From: Hominiventricola aquisgranensis
Lineage (GTDB): Bacteria > Bacillota > Clostridia > Lachnospirales > Lachnospiraceae
Direction: 5' to 3'
DNA length: 64,000 nucleotides
Assembly (NCBI RefSeq): GCF_040096225.1
Contig: NZ_JBBMFC010000009.1
Location: 41,270-105,269 of the forward strand
A program made the translations under genes and the position numbers. Shown piece by piece: positions 1-7,800 of this stretch (the first letter of the stretch is position 1; each line of letters opens with the position of its first letter). The notes beneath the pieces are model-generated. The model worked only from the letters and a program-made list of their open reading frames with translations. It did no database searches and had not been told where the DNA came from.

Positions 1-31
1 AGCCCGGGGGCGGTGTTCTTTTTTGTTACCT

Positions 32-209
32 ATTCAGAGCCATGCACAGATAGGACATCGAATAACAATTCAGAGCCACATTCGCAAAATCGCCTCTTCG
101 AGGCTTTACTTTTGCTCCTGTATGGCTTCTCGCCATATACATGCACCGAAATGTGTGCCATCATGCAAGCATGAGGCGCATATTTACGGGCATGTGCATG
201 GCTCTGAAT
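32..209. repeat. 178-bp foldback repeat with 16-bp perfect terminal inverted repeats
   Basis: The ends are ATTCAGAGCCATGCAC (32-47) and its exact reverse complement GTGCATGGCTCTGAAT (194-209). A second outward copy of ATTCAGAGCC lies at 68-77. The interior holds small hairpins, for example GCCTC-TTC-GAGGC (92-104) and TATGGC-N5-GCCATA (near 121-137). No convincing protein is encoded. The same sequence family recurs at 30906-30975 and 44371-44406, so this is a dispersed palindromic or MITE-like repeat. A T-rich stretch at 17-25 just before it may be the tail of a terminator cut by the window edge. Confidence 0.75.
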
Positions 210-310
210 TGTAGCAATTATGAAAAAACACTGGATTTTTTACAGCAGGTAGACTAATATAAACGTATACTTGCGAGGAAAACATAGCAGGAAGCGTGGT
301 GAAGCACCGA

Positions 311-652
311 ATGGCATATGTATATATGGTGCGATGTAAGGACGATTCGTTGTATACCGGAATTGCGAAGGATCTGGGGAATCGGATGAATGAGCACTAT
401 TATAAGAAGAAAAACGGTGCAAAATACACGAAGAGCCGACAGATCCAGACTTTGGAGATGGTATGGGAGACAGAGGACTGGTCGCTGGCGGCGAGAATTG
501 AATATCGGATCAAGCGACTGGGCAGAGAGCGAAAATTAGAACTTCTGCAGCAGCCGGAGCGGCTTCTGGAATACATTTCTCTGGAAGATACAGATTCAGA
601 AAAATGCCGGCCGCATCCCGACTGGAAGCTGGAGATGTTTATCGGTCAATAG
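311..652 (+). CDS. GIY-YIG nuclease family protein (YhbQ/UPF0213-like)
   Basis: This is a small single-domain GIY-YIG endonuclease of the UPF0213 type. The protein opens with the diagnostic YVYMVRC strand, followed by YTGIAKDLGNRMNEH, which carries the second motif and the conserved Arg. The reading frame is open from GTG codons at 296 and 299, but the ATG at 311 places the first domain strand at the N-terminus as in the family, giving 113 residues. The biological role of bacterial UPF0213 proteins is not settled; DNA repair or processing is usually assumed. It ends tail-to-tail with the histidine kinase gene, with a 7-bp overlap. Confidence 0.85.
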   Translation: MAYVYMVRCKDDSLYTGIAKDLGNRMNEHYYKKKNGAKYTKSRQIQTLEMVWETEDWSLAARIEYRIKRLGRERKLELLQQPERLLEYISLEDTDSEKCRPHPDWKLEMFIGQ

Positions 653-1392
653 AATCTTGGAGCAGGAAGTAACGGCAGATAGATCTGGAATTCGCTTCCT
701 TTTCCGACAGTGGAATTCAGATGGATCGTGCCGCCATGAGCCACAACGATACGGCGCACAATGGCAAGACCCAGACCGGTTCCATGTTCCTTGTGTGTGA
801 CGAAGGGCTGGAAGATAGATTCCTGATCCTCAGGAGGAATGCCGCAGCCATTGTCACGGACTGCCAGCAGCATCCGTTTGTTGTGGGTGAAGATCTTCAA
901 TGTGATCCGGCCTCGTTCCTCAATGGAGTCGATGGCGTTGGTGAGCAGATTGATAAATACCTGTTTCAGGCGGACAGGATCTGCATAAAAATCAGGATAA
1001 GTGTTATCAAGCTTCAACAGCAGCGGAATGTGGTGAGCCAGCAGCTCGGGAAGGAGCGTATCCTTCAGGTCACAGGCAAATTCCACAGGGTCGATCTTGC
1101 AGATATTCAGTTTGTCTCCGTTGTTAAACGCAGAGATATCATCGAGAAGGACCCGCATATATTGCAGGTCACTTTTTATCTGGTCCCAGAATTCAAAATG
1201 CTCTACTTCCGGATGCATTTTCTGGATCCACTGTACCGAACTGTCGATATAGGTCAGCGGATTGCGGATCTCATGAGAGATCTGCGACAGAGCCATGTGG
1301 TAATCGTCGCGAAGCGCGGTGATCAGTTTCTGCGCATTTTCATCTTTTGCGACCAGACGTTCAATTTTTTCCTGTTCTTCGTATGTCATCAT
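646..1392 (-). CDS. Cytosolic sensor histidine kinase
   Basis: A 248-residue histidine kinase without membrane segments or a recognisable sensor domain. The H-box is SQISHEIRNPLTYI, with the phospho-accepting His in HEIRNP. It is followed by an N-box (NLLTNAIDS), a G1 box (DNGCGIPP), an F-box (FQPFVTHK) and a G2 box (GTGLGLAIV), a complete HATPase_c domain. The frame extends upstream to 1458, but two ATGs at 1392/1389 preceded by GGGAGTG are the better start. No response regulator is adjacent, so it is an orphan kinase whose partner must lie elsewhere. Its sporulation-kinase-like, soluble architecture makes a link to Spo0A phosphorylation possible, but that is inference. Confidence 0.88.
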   Translation of the reverse strand: MMTYEEQEKIERLVAKDENAQKLITALRDDYHMALSQISHEIRNPLTYIDSSVQWIQKMHPEVEHFEFWDQIKSDLQYMRVLLDDISAFNNGDKLNICKIDPVEFACDLKDTLLPELLAHHIPLLLKLDNTYPDFYADPVRLKQVFINLLTNAIDSIEERGRITLKIFTHNKRMLLAVRDNGCGIPPEDQESIFQPFVTHKEHGTGLGLAIVRRIVVAHGGTIHLNSTVGKGSEFQIYLPLLPAPRFY

Positions 1393-1412
1393 AGTATCAC
1401 TCCCTGAATCAG

Positions 1413-1441
1413 AATATAGCAGACATGTCAAAAAATGGCAA
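1413..1441 (-). promoter_or_regulatory. Sigma-A-type promoter of the histidine kinase gene
   Basis: On the minus strand TTGCCA (1441-1436) is separated by 17 bp from TATATT (1418-1413). The start codon at 1392 follows 20 bp later. A small inverted repeat CGACA-AA-TGTCG lies at 1453-1464 in the same divergent intergenic region and could be an operator. Confidence 0.55.
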
Positions 1442-1536
1442 TAAAATTCGTTCGACAAATGTCGACAAACAATGCCATTTTATATAGAAAAGAAATTATA
1501 AAATTTCTTTAGAAAGAATAGAAAGGATGTTAGGAA

Positions 1537-1950
1537 ATGAAAGACTGTAATTGTATTTTTTGTAAGATCGCCAATGGTGAGATTCCGTCCACCACACTTT
1601 ATGAGGATGAGGACTTTCGTGTGATCCTGGATCTGGGTCCGGCTACAAGAGGACATGCGCTTCTGCTGCCGAAGAATCATTTTGCAAATCTGTTTGAACT
1701 GGATGATGAGACTGCACAGAAGGCAATTCTGGTGGCAAAGAAAATGGCTGGCAAGATGAAGGATGCGCTGGGAGCAGACGGATTTAATCTGGTACAGAAC
1801 AACGGAGAGGCTGCCGGTCAGACTGTATTTCATTTCCATATGCATCTGATCCCGCGTTATGAGAATGACAACGCTGGTATTCTGTGGGAGCCGGGCGAGA
1901 CCACGCCAGAGGACATGGCTGAGGTAAAACGTCTGGTGGACGGAGAGTAA
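1537..1950 (+). CDS. HIT family nucleotide hydrolase
   Basis: A 137-residue histidine-triad protein of the HINT/Fhit superfamily. These enzymes hydrolyse nucleoside phosphoramidates or dinucleoside polyphosphates through a nucleotidyl-histidine intermediate. The triad is H99-F-H101-M-H103 followed by LIPRY, with the middle or last His acting as nucleophile. An N-terminal CNCIFC cluster (residues 4-9) matches the zinc-binding cysteines of many bacterial HIT proteins. The ATG at 1537 follows GAAAGGATG. It is transcribed away from the kinase and is followed after 16 bp by the sigma factor gene, probably on the same mRNA. Cellular substrate unknown. Confidence 0.9.
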   Translation: MKDCNCIFCKIANGEIPSTTLYEDEDFRVILDLGPATRGHALLLPKNHFANLFELDDETAQKAILVAKKMAGKMKDALGADGFNLVQNNGEAAGQTVFHFHMHLIPRYENDNAGILWEPGETTPEDMAEVKRLVDGE

Positions 1951-1966
1951 CGGGGATATTAGTAGC

Positions 1967-2500
1967 GTGTATAAGAATGAAAAGGATCGGCGTCTTACGG
2001 AATCCTTTGTAAAATATGGTACAGTGATCTTAAAGCATTGCTGTGACTACCTGAAGGATAAGCATGAGGCAGAGGATGTTCTTCAGGAAACTTTTTATAA
2101 ATTCGGCGAAAACTATGAGAAGGTTCCTGAAGAGAAGACCAGAACATGGCTGCTGGTGACAGCGTCCCATCAGTGTCTGGATCTGATGAAGAAGAGTGGA
2201 AGAAAACGCACGGTTGTGGGACTTCCGGTGCCGGATGTGGAAGATCTGATCGATCCCATTGATCTGTCGGATCGGTTTGTATCAAGAGAAAACATGACGG
2301 AACACCTTCTGGTGCTGGAACAGCTTCGGGAGGTGAATCCCACATGGTATCAGGTTATTGTGTTCAGTACGGTGTATGATCTGGATAACAATACGATCGG
2401 TGAGCTGCTGGGTCAGAAACCAGAGCTGTTCAGTAAATGGAAAAGCCGTGGAAGAGCATGGCTGCGAAAGCGGTACAAGGAACAGTACCCAAATGGATAA
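1967..2500 (+). CDS. ECF-type sigma-70 family RNA polymerase sigma factor
   Basis: A 177-residue protein with sigma-70 region 2 (residues 15-60, including HEAEDVLQETFYKF) and a more divergent region 4 helix-turn-helix in the C-terminal third (YDLDNNTIGELLGQKPELFSKWKSRGRAWLRKRY, quoted in part: LDNNTIGELLG). The start is GTG at 1967, preceded by GGGGA at 1952-1956. No anti-sigma gene directly follows. The transmembrane protein at 3680-4648 has the general shape of proteins that partner such sigma factors in Lachnospiraceae, but murG lies between on the opposite strand, so pairing is only a guess. Target promoters are unknown. Confidence 0.85.
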   Translation: MYKNEKDRRLTESFVKYGTVILKHCCDYLKDKHEAEDVLQETFYKFGENYEKVPEEKTRTWLLVTASHQCLDLMKKSGRKRTVVGLPVPDVEDLIDPIDLSDRFVSRENMTEHLLVLEQLREVNPTWYQVIVFSTVYDLDNNTIGELLGQKPELFSKWKSRGRAWLRKRYKEQYPNG

Positions 2501-2503
2501 AAT

Positions 2504-2535
2504 AAAAAGGGAAGTTACCTTAAGCGGTAACTTCC
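2504..2535 (-). terminator. Intrinsic terminator overlapping the murG stop codon
   Basis: Perfect 10-bp stem GGAAGTTACC (2510-2519) / GGTAACTTCC (2526-2535) with a 6-nt loop. Read on the minus strand it is followed by CTTTTTATTTT. The murG stop codon (2520-2522) sits in the loop, so the last murG codons form one arm. The same hairpin may also stop plus-strand readthrough from the sigma factor gene, although no T-run follows on that side. Confidence 0.85.
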
Positions 2536-3584
2536 TCAAGAAGCTGTAAGATCTTTCCAATGGCATCGGACTGAGGGGATGCTTCCATGGCATGAATATA
2601 ATCTGCCCGGTGAGCATTCAGCTCAGAGACTGCATGGAGAAGACTCTCTGTTGTCAGTTCTTCTTCCTCCAGAACCATGGAGAAGCCCTGACGCTCGAAG
2701 GAACGGGCATTCAGGATCTGATCGCCGCGGCTTGCCTTGGCAGAGAGCGGGATCAGAAGAGTCGGCTTTTTCAATGCCAGAAGCTCGCAGATCGCATTGG
2801 CTCCGGCTCTGGAGATGACCAGATCGCACAGGGCAAAGAGATCAGGTAGCTCTTTCTGCACATATTCGAACTGCAGATAGCCTGGAGTGCCTTTCAGAGA
2901 TTCGTCCAGTTTTCCCTTGCCGCACAGATGGATGATCTGCCAGTCTTTCAGAAGTTCAGGCAGTGCATCGCGGACTGCTTTGTTCACTGCGGTAGCACCA
3001 AGACTTCCGCCCATGACCATCAGAACTGGTCTGTCAGCAGAAAATCCAGTGAGCTTCAGTGCTGCTTCGCGGCTTCCTTCAGAAAGCTCTTTACGGATGG
3101 GACAGCCGGTGAGAACTGCTTTCTTCGGTGGAAGATATTGCAGAGTCTCCGGGAAGTTGCAGCATACCTTGGCAGCAGACGGCATGGTCAGCTTGTTGGC
3201 AAGACCCGGCGTTAAGTCGGATTCATGGCAGATGACCGGAATATGTTTGCGTCCTGCAGCGATCACGACAGGAACGGATACGAAGCCGCCTTTGGAAAAT
3301 ACAACATCAGGTTTCAACTGTTTCATCAGGTGCATTGCCTGGGTGAAACCTTTGATTACACGGAACGGATCCGTGAAATTTTTTAAATCAAAATACCGCC
3401 GGAGCTTGCCGGTGGCAATACCATAGTAAGGGATGCCCTGGGCTTCGATCAGCTTTTTCTCCATTCCATCAACGGAACCGATGTAGAAAACTTCGTAGCC
3501 AGCATCTTTCAGACGGGGGAGCAGCGCAATATTCGGGGTTACATGACCAGCAGTGCCGCCTCCGGTAAGAATAATTCGTTTCAT
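2520..3584 (-). CDS. murG: MurG: UDP-GlcNAc:MurNAc-pentapeptide-undecaprenol GlcNAc transferase
   Basis: The last intracellular step of peptidoglycan precursor synthesis: it adds N-acetylglucosamine to lipid I to give lipid II at the inner face of the membrane. The 354-residue length is normal for the family. The glycine-rich donor/acceptor loop GGGTAGH is at residues 8-14, and the C-terminal GT-B domain carries the family's GGSLGA and CDLVISRAGANAICELLAL motifs. The gene is not in a division/cell wall cluster here but stands alone, divergent from the 3680 gene. A TTGACT-N16-TATAAT promoter and a terminator bracket it, so it appears monocistronic. Confidence 0.96.
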   Translation of the reverse strand: MKRIILTGGGTAGHVTPNIALLPRLKDAGYEVFYIGSVDGMEKKLIEAQGIPYYGIATGKLRRYFDLKNFTDPFRVIKGFTQAMHLMKQLKPDVVFSKGGFVSVPVVIAAGRKHIPVICHESDLTPGLANKLTMPSAAKVCCNFPETLQYLPPKKAVLTGCPIRKELSEGSREAALKLTGFSADRPVLMVMGGSLGATAVNKAVRDALPELLKDWQIIHLCGKGKLDESLKGTPGYLQFEYVQKELPDLFALCDLVISRAGANAICELLALKKPTLLIPLSAKASRGDQILNARSFERQGFSMVLEEEELTTESLLHAVSELNAHRADYIHAMEASPQSDAIGKILQLLEEVTA

Positions 3585-3627
3585 AAAAATACCCTCCCTG
3601 TGTAGGAAATATCAGAAGTCTGTAATT

Positions 3628-3655
3628 ATTATATGTGATGGGTGGGAAAAGTCAA
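3628..3655 (-). promoter_or_regulatory. murG promoter
   Basis: Minus-strand TTGACT (3655-3650), 16-bp spacer, TATAAT (3633-3628). It lies 44 bp before the murG ATG, which has GGGAGGG as ribosome binding site. Confidence 0.65.
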
Positions 3656-3679
3656 GAATAGCGCGATGGGAGATATACG

Positions 3680-4648
3680 ATGAATCACGACAGCGAAAAA
3701 TGGCTGGATGACCGGATCAGCGAAGACGTGGACCGTATGGCCGATAAACGAATAAAAGAACTCATGGAATCAGAAGAGTTAAAAGATATAGAAGCAACCA
3801 TGGACCAGCTGCAGAGTATCCGAAAGCGACTGGGACTTGTCGATGCAGAAGATGAACATGACATGGAGAGTGCCAGGGAACTGACGCCGGAAGTGCCAGC
3901 TCATAGCCATGTGAAGGCGGCTGCTGAGGAATCGACGACGAGTGAAGCAGCTGCTGCAAAAGCAGAAGGTGCGCCATCCGATGCTGAGGTTAACGATGCG
4001 GGTAACGTGGTGGAGATCCGTGCAACTGAGACATCTACAGCATCGAATCATACGAAAACTGCCCGTCGTCCACGTATTCGCCTGCGCGCTGCCCTTGCCG
4101 CAGCTCTGGTGGCAATTCTCGCACTGGGAGTTGGTATGGTCGGCTCCGGTAAAAAAGTGTATCTGCCGGTGGTGAGCCAGAAGGAGAATGGTGACGAGAG
4201 TAATACCATTGTGGATAATAGCGAGGAAAATATTTATGGTGGATATGACGAGGAAGAAGTTTGCCAGGAGATAGAAGATCAGTTGGGAGTGTTGCCTGTT
4301 AGGTTTGGATATCGACCGAAAGGAATGACTTTAAAAAAATATCGAATTACAGAGGAAAAGGAAGTTGTTTTAAAATATATTTGTGAATCTGGTACGATAC
4401 ATGTATATATTAGTAAAGACTACAATGAATCCAGTATTAATTTTAAGATGGATGGAGATTTAAAAGATACAGTTCATGCGGAAGCTATGTCCATGGAAAT
4501 TCCGGTGTATCAGTATGAGGATTCTAAGGGAAATGTTTATATGCAGTCTTCTTTTGAATACTTAAATACTTATTATTCCATAGATGTAATGATGGATCAG
4601 GAGGAATTTGAAAAAATTTTGGAAAATATTATTATAAAAAATGCATAA
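3680..4648 (+). CDS. Single-pass membrane protein with extracytoplasmic C-terminal domain (DUF4367-like)
   Basis: A 322-residue protein. The N-terminal ~130 residues are charged, Ala/Glu-rich and predicted cytoplasmic. A basic patch (ARRPRIRLR) is followed by one hydrophobic helix (about 138-157, ALAAALVAILALGVGMVG). The remainder is an extracytoplasmic domain with alternating strands. The arrangement resembles anti-sigma-like membrane proteins with a C-terminal DUF4367 domain, but I cannot confirm the domain. Base composition changes inside the gene: the 5' half is G+C-rich, while from about 4200 it becomes strikingly A+T-rich, matching the next gene. The ATG at 3680 follows GGGAG. It might respond to envelope conditions; function not known. 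Confidence 0.6.
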   Translation: MNHDSEKWLDDRISEDVDRMADKRIKELMESEELKDIEATMDQLQSIRKRLGLVDAEDEHDMESARELTPEVPAHSHVKAAAEESTTSEAAAAKAEGAPSDAEVNDAGNVVEIRATETSTASNHTKTARRPRIRLRAALAAALVAILALGVGMVGSGKKVYLPVVSQKENGDESNTIVDNSEENIYGGYDEEEVCQEIEDQLGVLPVRFGYRPKGMTLKKYRITEEKEVVLKYICESGTIHVYISKDYNESSINFKMDGDLKDTVHAEAMSMEIPVYQYEDSKGNVYMQSSFEYLNTYYSIDVMMDQEEFEKILENIIIKNA

Positions 4649-4721
4649 AGGTGTCAAAATAGAACAGCTATCTCGTTATATATATGTAGGCCTACAAAAA
4701 GAAAAGGAAAGGAGAAGACCA

Positions 4722-5210
4722 TTGGTTAAAAGACAACTTGCGATACTTCTTGCAGGCATCAGTATATTAACTGTTGGCATCAGTACTCCTGTATCAGCGG
4801 AAGAATATGAGCCGGCAGGCTATCATGTATATGATGTGCAGGAAGAGGAAGCTACCGATACCTGGTATGGAATTGCCAGAGGTGATTACCTGAGAGCTGG
4901 AATTGCAAAGGTGAAAAAAGGAAGTAAATCCGGCTATGCTATGGCGTCTGGAACTACTTTGGCTCATTATGATTGTGATCGGTTATATGTTCGCATCTAT
5001 CTTGATGAAAGTGAAAATGGGACAGATGGTTGGTGGACATTGAATTATTGGACCGGAAATGCATACAATGATTCTATGGTTACAGTGGGAAGTGGTGATT
5101 ATAAGATCACCAAAGGTGATTATTACCGTACCACAGGTGCACATTCTGTTTTTCAGGATGATATTGTAGAAACAACGACTACTTGTACCAGTGCAGTCCC
5201 AATCAACTAA
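4722..5210 (+). CDS. Small secreted protein (DUF6147-like), function unknown
   Basis: The frame is open from 4641, overlapping the previous gene, but a TTG at 4722 preceded by GGAAAGGAG gives a classic signal peptide: MVKRQ, a hydrophobic core, then PVSA-EEYEP. The mature part is about 130 residues, has two Cys (one in YDCDRLYVRIYLDE, one in TTTTCTS) that could form a disulfide, and is rich in Tyr, Thr and Gly. The CDRLYVRIYLDE and YYRTTGAHSV segments remind me of the Clostridial secreted DUF6147 family, from memory only. Adjacent to and probably co-transcribed with the 3680 membrane protein; shares its A+T-rich composition. Confidence 0.6.
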   Translation: MVKRQLAILLAGISILTVGISTPVSAEEYEPAGYHVYDVQEEEATDTWYGIARGDYLRAGIAKVKKGSKSGYAMASGTTLAHYDCDRLYVRIYLDESENGTDGWWTLNYWTGNAYNDSMVTVGSGDYKITKGDYYRTTGAHSVFQDDIVETTTTCTSAVPIN

Positions 5211-5542
5211 GCACCACAAACAAACTTACAAGATTTCCAATCATCCATAACTCGTTGCTGCAACCGCCTACACGCGGCAGCGAATGTTTGGTTGCTGGCG
5301 CATTTCCCCGAATGTGCAGGCAGACGGACAGATGGATCGGTGGGAGATCAGTCACTCGTAGACCGGCAGATATGAGAACTCCCATGGAAGACGCGCGAGC
5401 CGGAGGAGAACTTATCATCAGCCTTGGCACCGCGGACGCAGCCCGCTTTGATGTGCGTTCGTGACAACTGAATAAAGAAAAACAATAGAATAACGTAAAA
5501 GTAAAATCATCCAAATACAAAACATTTACAGGCAAACAAATT
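5211..5542. other. Intergenic stretch without a supported gene
   Basis: Overlapping ORFs occur on both strands (5183-5464 plus, 5203-5535 minus), but neither has a ribosome binding site or recognisable family. The G+C content is noticeably higher than in the secreted-protein gene just before. One short stem CGGACGCA / TGCGTTCG is present around 5432-5461. I see no clear relic of a known gene. Confidence 0.4.
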
Positions 5543-5589
5543 GAGAGAGGATACCGGCGCCTTCAGCAAGCGTCGGAATATCCTCTCTC
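5543..5589 (+). terminator. Long stable hairpin, probable terminator
   Basis: GAGAGAGGATA (5543-5553) pairs with TATCCTCTCTC (5579-5589) and, inside it, CCGGCGC (5554-5560) with GCGTCGG (5570-5576), leaving an 8-nt loop. This is 18 pairs with one bulge. The following TCTTTATG is a poor T-run, so it may end the 3680/4722 mRNA or act as a stable 3' structure. Confidence 0.55.
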
Positions 5590-5652
5590 TCTTTATGTCG
5601 TCGCGTCATGATTAGGCTATAACCAGTCGGTTTGGTTAAGCTGCGGTCAGGA

Positions 5653-5898
5653 CTACTGCTGCGCTTTGATCTCTTTCAGCGCTTTGGCAAGCTGATCCGG
5701 ACAGGAAGTTGGCTTGAAGCCACAGGTGGTTCCTTCCAGTCTGGCAATCACATCGTCCACCTTCATGCCAGCTACCAGCTGCGCGATTCCTTTGGTATTT
5801 CCATTGCATCCGCCCACGAACTGAACAGATTTTACCGTATCGCCGTCAACTTCTACTTCAATTGCCTGTGAACAGACACCTTTTGTTTTGTAAATCAT
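5653..5898 (-). CDS. TSCPD domain protein (TIGR03905 family)
   Basis: An 81-residue protein consisting only of the TSCPD domain, the Cys-containing domain also found at the C-terminus of some class II ribonucleotide reductases. Conserved elements are VQFVGGCNGNTKGIAQLVAGM in the middle (Cys 31) and TTCGFKPTSCPDQLA near the end (Cys 59 and 65), which together probably bind a metal. The ATG is preceded by AGGAGG on the minus strand. Stand-alone TSCPD proteins are common in Clostridia; their role is not established. Confidence 0.88.
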   Translation of the reverse strand: MIYKTKGVCSQAIEVEVDGDTVKSVQFVGGCNGNTKGIAQLVAGMKVDDVIARLEGTTCGFKPTSCPDQLAKALKEIKAQQ

Positions 5899-5983
5899 CA
5901 GAATTCCTCCTTGTAAAATAGAACTACGGACATAGTATAGCAGATATGTGTCAAAATGACCACACTGTGATATTTATAATTGT

Positions 5984-6076
5984 TTAAACATTCGAAGGAA
6001 CCTTTCCGGCAACAATAGCTGCCACATCTTTGATATTCATATCGATTGCCCTGGCAATCTGTTCAACTGAAAATCC
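5984..6076 (-). pseudogene. C-terminal relic of an Rpn/PD-(D/E)XK-type transposase-like protein
   Basis: Read on the minus strand, 30 codons spell GFSVEQIARAIDMN followed by IKDVAAIVAGKVPSNV and a stop at 5986-5984. This resembles the C-terminal helical tail (GxSVEQIAxxxxxxxxxV) of recombination-promoting nuclease / PD-(D/E)XK transposase family proteins that are abundant in gut Clostridia. An in-frame TAG precedes it and no upstream part of the gene remains. Confidence 0.55.
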
Positions 6077-6166
6077 CTATTCCCCCAACTCTGAATTTGT
6101 GTTATATTCTTAATCAGAATCGTCATAATAACTGGTTATTTTGTTACAAAGGAGAAAGAAAATAAA

Positions 6167-6868
6167 ATGATAAAGAAAATCGGTATTATCGGAGCAATGG
6201 AGGAAGAAGTGGAGGCACTTCGTGGAAAGCTGACTTATGTGAAGACGACCAGTCGTGCGTCTATGGATTTTTATGCAGGAAAGATGGGCAATAAAGAAGT
6301 GGTAATCGTCCGCAGCGGAATCGGTAAGGTCAATGCGGGTATCTGTACCCAGATCCTGGCAGATCTGTTTCAGGTGGATGCAGTGATCAATACAGGTATT
6401 GCAGGTTCTCTGAAAGCAGAGATCAACATCGGAGATATCGTAGTATCGACAGATGCAATTCAGCATGATATGGACGCGACCGGATTTGGCTATGAGCCGG
6501 GTGTGATCCCGCGGATGCCGGTGAGCTGCTTTGAGGCAGATAAGAGACTGGTGAAAGCAGCAGAGGACGCATGCAAGGAAGCCGTTCCGGAGGTTGGCGT
6601 ATTTGCCGGAAGAATTGTCAGCGGAGATCAGTTCATCTCTGACCGTCAGGTGAAGAACCGCATTACGGCACAGTTTGGTGGTATGTGCACTGAGATGGAA
6701 GGAGCAGCCATTGCACAGGCAGCATATCTGAACTCTATTCCGTTTGTGATCATCCGCGCTATTTCTGATAAAGCAGATGACAGTGCAACCGTAGACTATC
6801 CGACCTTTGAGCGCCAGGCGATTGCGCATAGTGTGGCACTGGTAGAGAATTTTGTAGCACGTCTGTAA
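6167..6868 (+). CDS. mtnN: 5'-methylthioadenosine/S-adenosylhomocysteine nucleosidase
   Basis: Cleaves methylthioadenosine and S-adenosylhomocysteine to adenine and the thioribose product, recycling by-products of SAM-dependent methylation and polyamine synthesis. At 233 residues it is the usual size. Characteristic segments are IGIIGAMEEEV at the N-terminus (catalytic Glu in EEE), GIAGSL, and near the C-terminus EMEGAAIAQ and IRAISDKADDSA, the last containing the proton-donor Asp. The start has AAAGGAG 8-10 bp upstream. It stands alone between the relic and a membrane protein gene. Confidence 0.96.
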   Translation: MIKKIGIIGAMEEEVEALRGKLTYVKTTSRASMDFYAGKMGNKEVVIVRSGIGKVNAGICTQILADLFQVDAVINTGIAGSLKAEINIGDIVVSTDAIQHDMDATGFGYEPGVIPRMPVSCFEADKRLVKAAEDACKEAVPEVGVFAGRIVSGDQFISDRQVKNRITAQFGGMCTEMEGAAIAQAAYLNSIPFVIIRAISDKADDSATVDYPTFERQAIAHSVALVENFVARL

Positions 6869-6965
6869 TGGGGCAGTATATTTAGAATAAGATGACTGAG
6901 GGGCGACGGGGCAGCAGTCCTGTCAGAATCCGTCGATAACATCGCCTTCCCGGTTGATCGGTGTC

Positions 6966-6974
6966 TGGTATAAT
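6966..6974 (+). promoter_or_regulatory. Extended -10 promoter for the 7011 gene
   Basis: TGGTATAAT (TG at 6966-6967, TATAAT at 6969-6974) with no good -35. The 7011 ATG lies 36 bp downstream with AGGGGAGG at about 6995-7002. A hairpin CGACGG / CCGTCG (6904-6935) precedes it. Confidence 0.55.
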
Positions 6975-7010
6975 AGAGCCAGATCCGAAAAGTCAGGGGA
7001 GGCGTTTTTT

Positions 7011-7763
7011 ATGCGAGAATTTTTTTCAATGGGAGTGGTCGTATCTGCTCTTGAATTATTACAGAACGGAGGCGAATTTATACTGCTGGGGATCTGGGGA
7101 ATCCTGTTGGCAGTATGTAGACGCAGAGTATTTCGAAGTGTATGCCGGGAGGCGGCACTTGAGGGAGGCGAGAAGGGGCGCATGCTTCGGGCGATGACGC
7201 TGAAATTCCAGAAAAGCTATGAAGTGCATGTGGAGATCAGCGACCGGGATACTTTTGTGCGGAAATATATCTGTCAGGAAAAGCGGATGAGGGTGTCGCT
7301 GCCCAGGTGGAGATATCTTCCGGAGCGCCTTGCAGGAATCATTCTTTGTGTGGGAGCAGTCGAGGTGGCACTGCTGGACTGGCTGGGATATGGACAGGGA
7401 CTTACGTGGCAGCGGGGGACGATGGCACTGGGATCTGCAGCAGCTGTATTGGGACTGTCGCTTTTGCTGGAAGTAGACAGCCTGTGGGAGCAGATCCACA
7501 TTTTGCTGCTGGACTATGTATCCAACACGCTGTATCCGAGGCAGATCCATGTGTATGAAGCATTTGAGAAAGAGACAGATGCGGCGAACTCCTTTGCCAA
7601 AGGAATCAAGGGACAGCGCAGTGAAAAAGAGAAACTGGCAGATGGGCAGGTCAATGATGAGGCACAGAAGACTGCCCAAAAGAATGCCACAGCTATCCCA
7701 TTAACGCTCAAAAAAGAAGAAGAAAAAATATTTCAGGAAGTTCTGTCAGACTTTCTGGGATAA
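7011..7763 (+). CDS. Conserved membrane protein of unknown function
   Basis: The frame is open from 6954, but the ATG at 7011 has the ribosome binding site. The 250-residue protein has a hydrophobic N-terminal segment (FILLGIWGILLAV), then a basic cytoplasmic-type stretch containing LKFQKSYEVHVEISDRDTFV, then two more hydrophobic helices (about 115-135 and 145-165), and a hydrophilic Lys/Glu-rich tail. The block around KFQKSYEVHV...FVRKYI is like a family of Lachnospiraceae membrane proteins of unknown function that I recall, but I have no function to offer. Confidence 0.65.
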   Translation: MREFFSMGVVVSALELLQNGGEFILLGIWGILLAVCRRRVFRSVCREAALEGGEKGRMLRAMTLKFQKSYEVHVEISDRDTFVRKYICQEKRMRVSLPRWRYLPERLAGIILCVGAVEVALLDWLGYGQGLTWQRGTMALGSAAAVLGLSLLLEVDSLWEQIHILLLDYVSNTLYPRQIHVYEAFEKETDAANSFAKGIKGQRSEKEKLADGQVNDEAQKTAQKNATAIPLTLKKEEEKIFQEVLSDFLG

Positions 7764-7800
7764 AATGGGGTGTGATCGACAGTTTCGCCGTCACGCCTGC

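Noticed and set aside
721..1407. 228-residue ORF on the plus strand
   Set aside because: It is a mirror of the histidine kinase gene, whose motifs on the minus strand are unambiguous; the plus-strand product matches no family.
5203..5535. 110-residue minus-strand ORF and 93-residue plus-strand ORF in the same gap
   Set aside because: Neither has a ribosome binding site or a known family, and they exclude each other. I left the region as unassigned.
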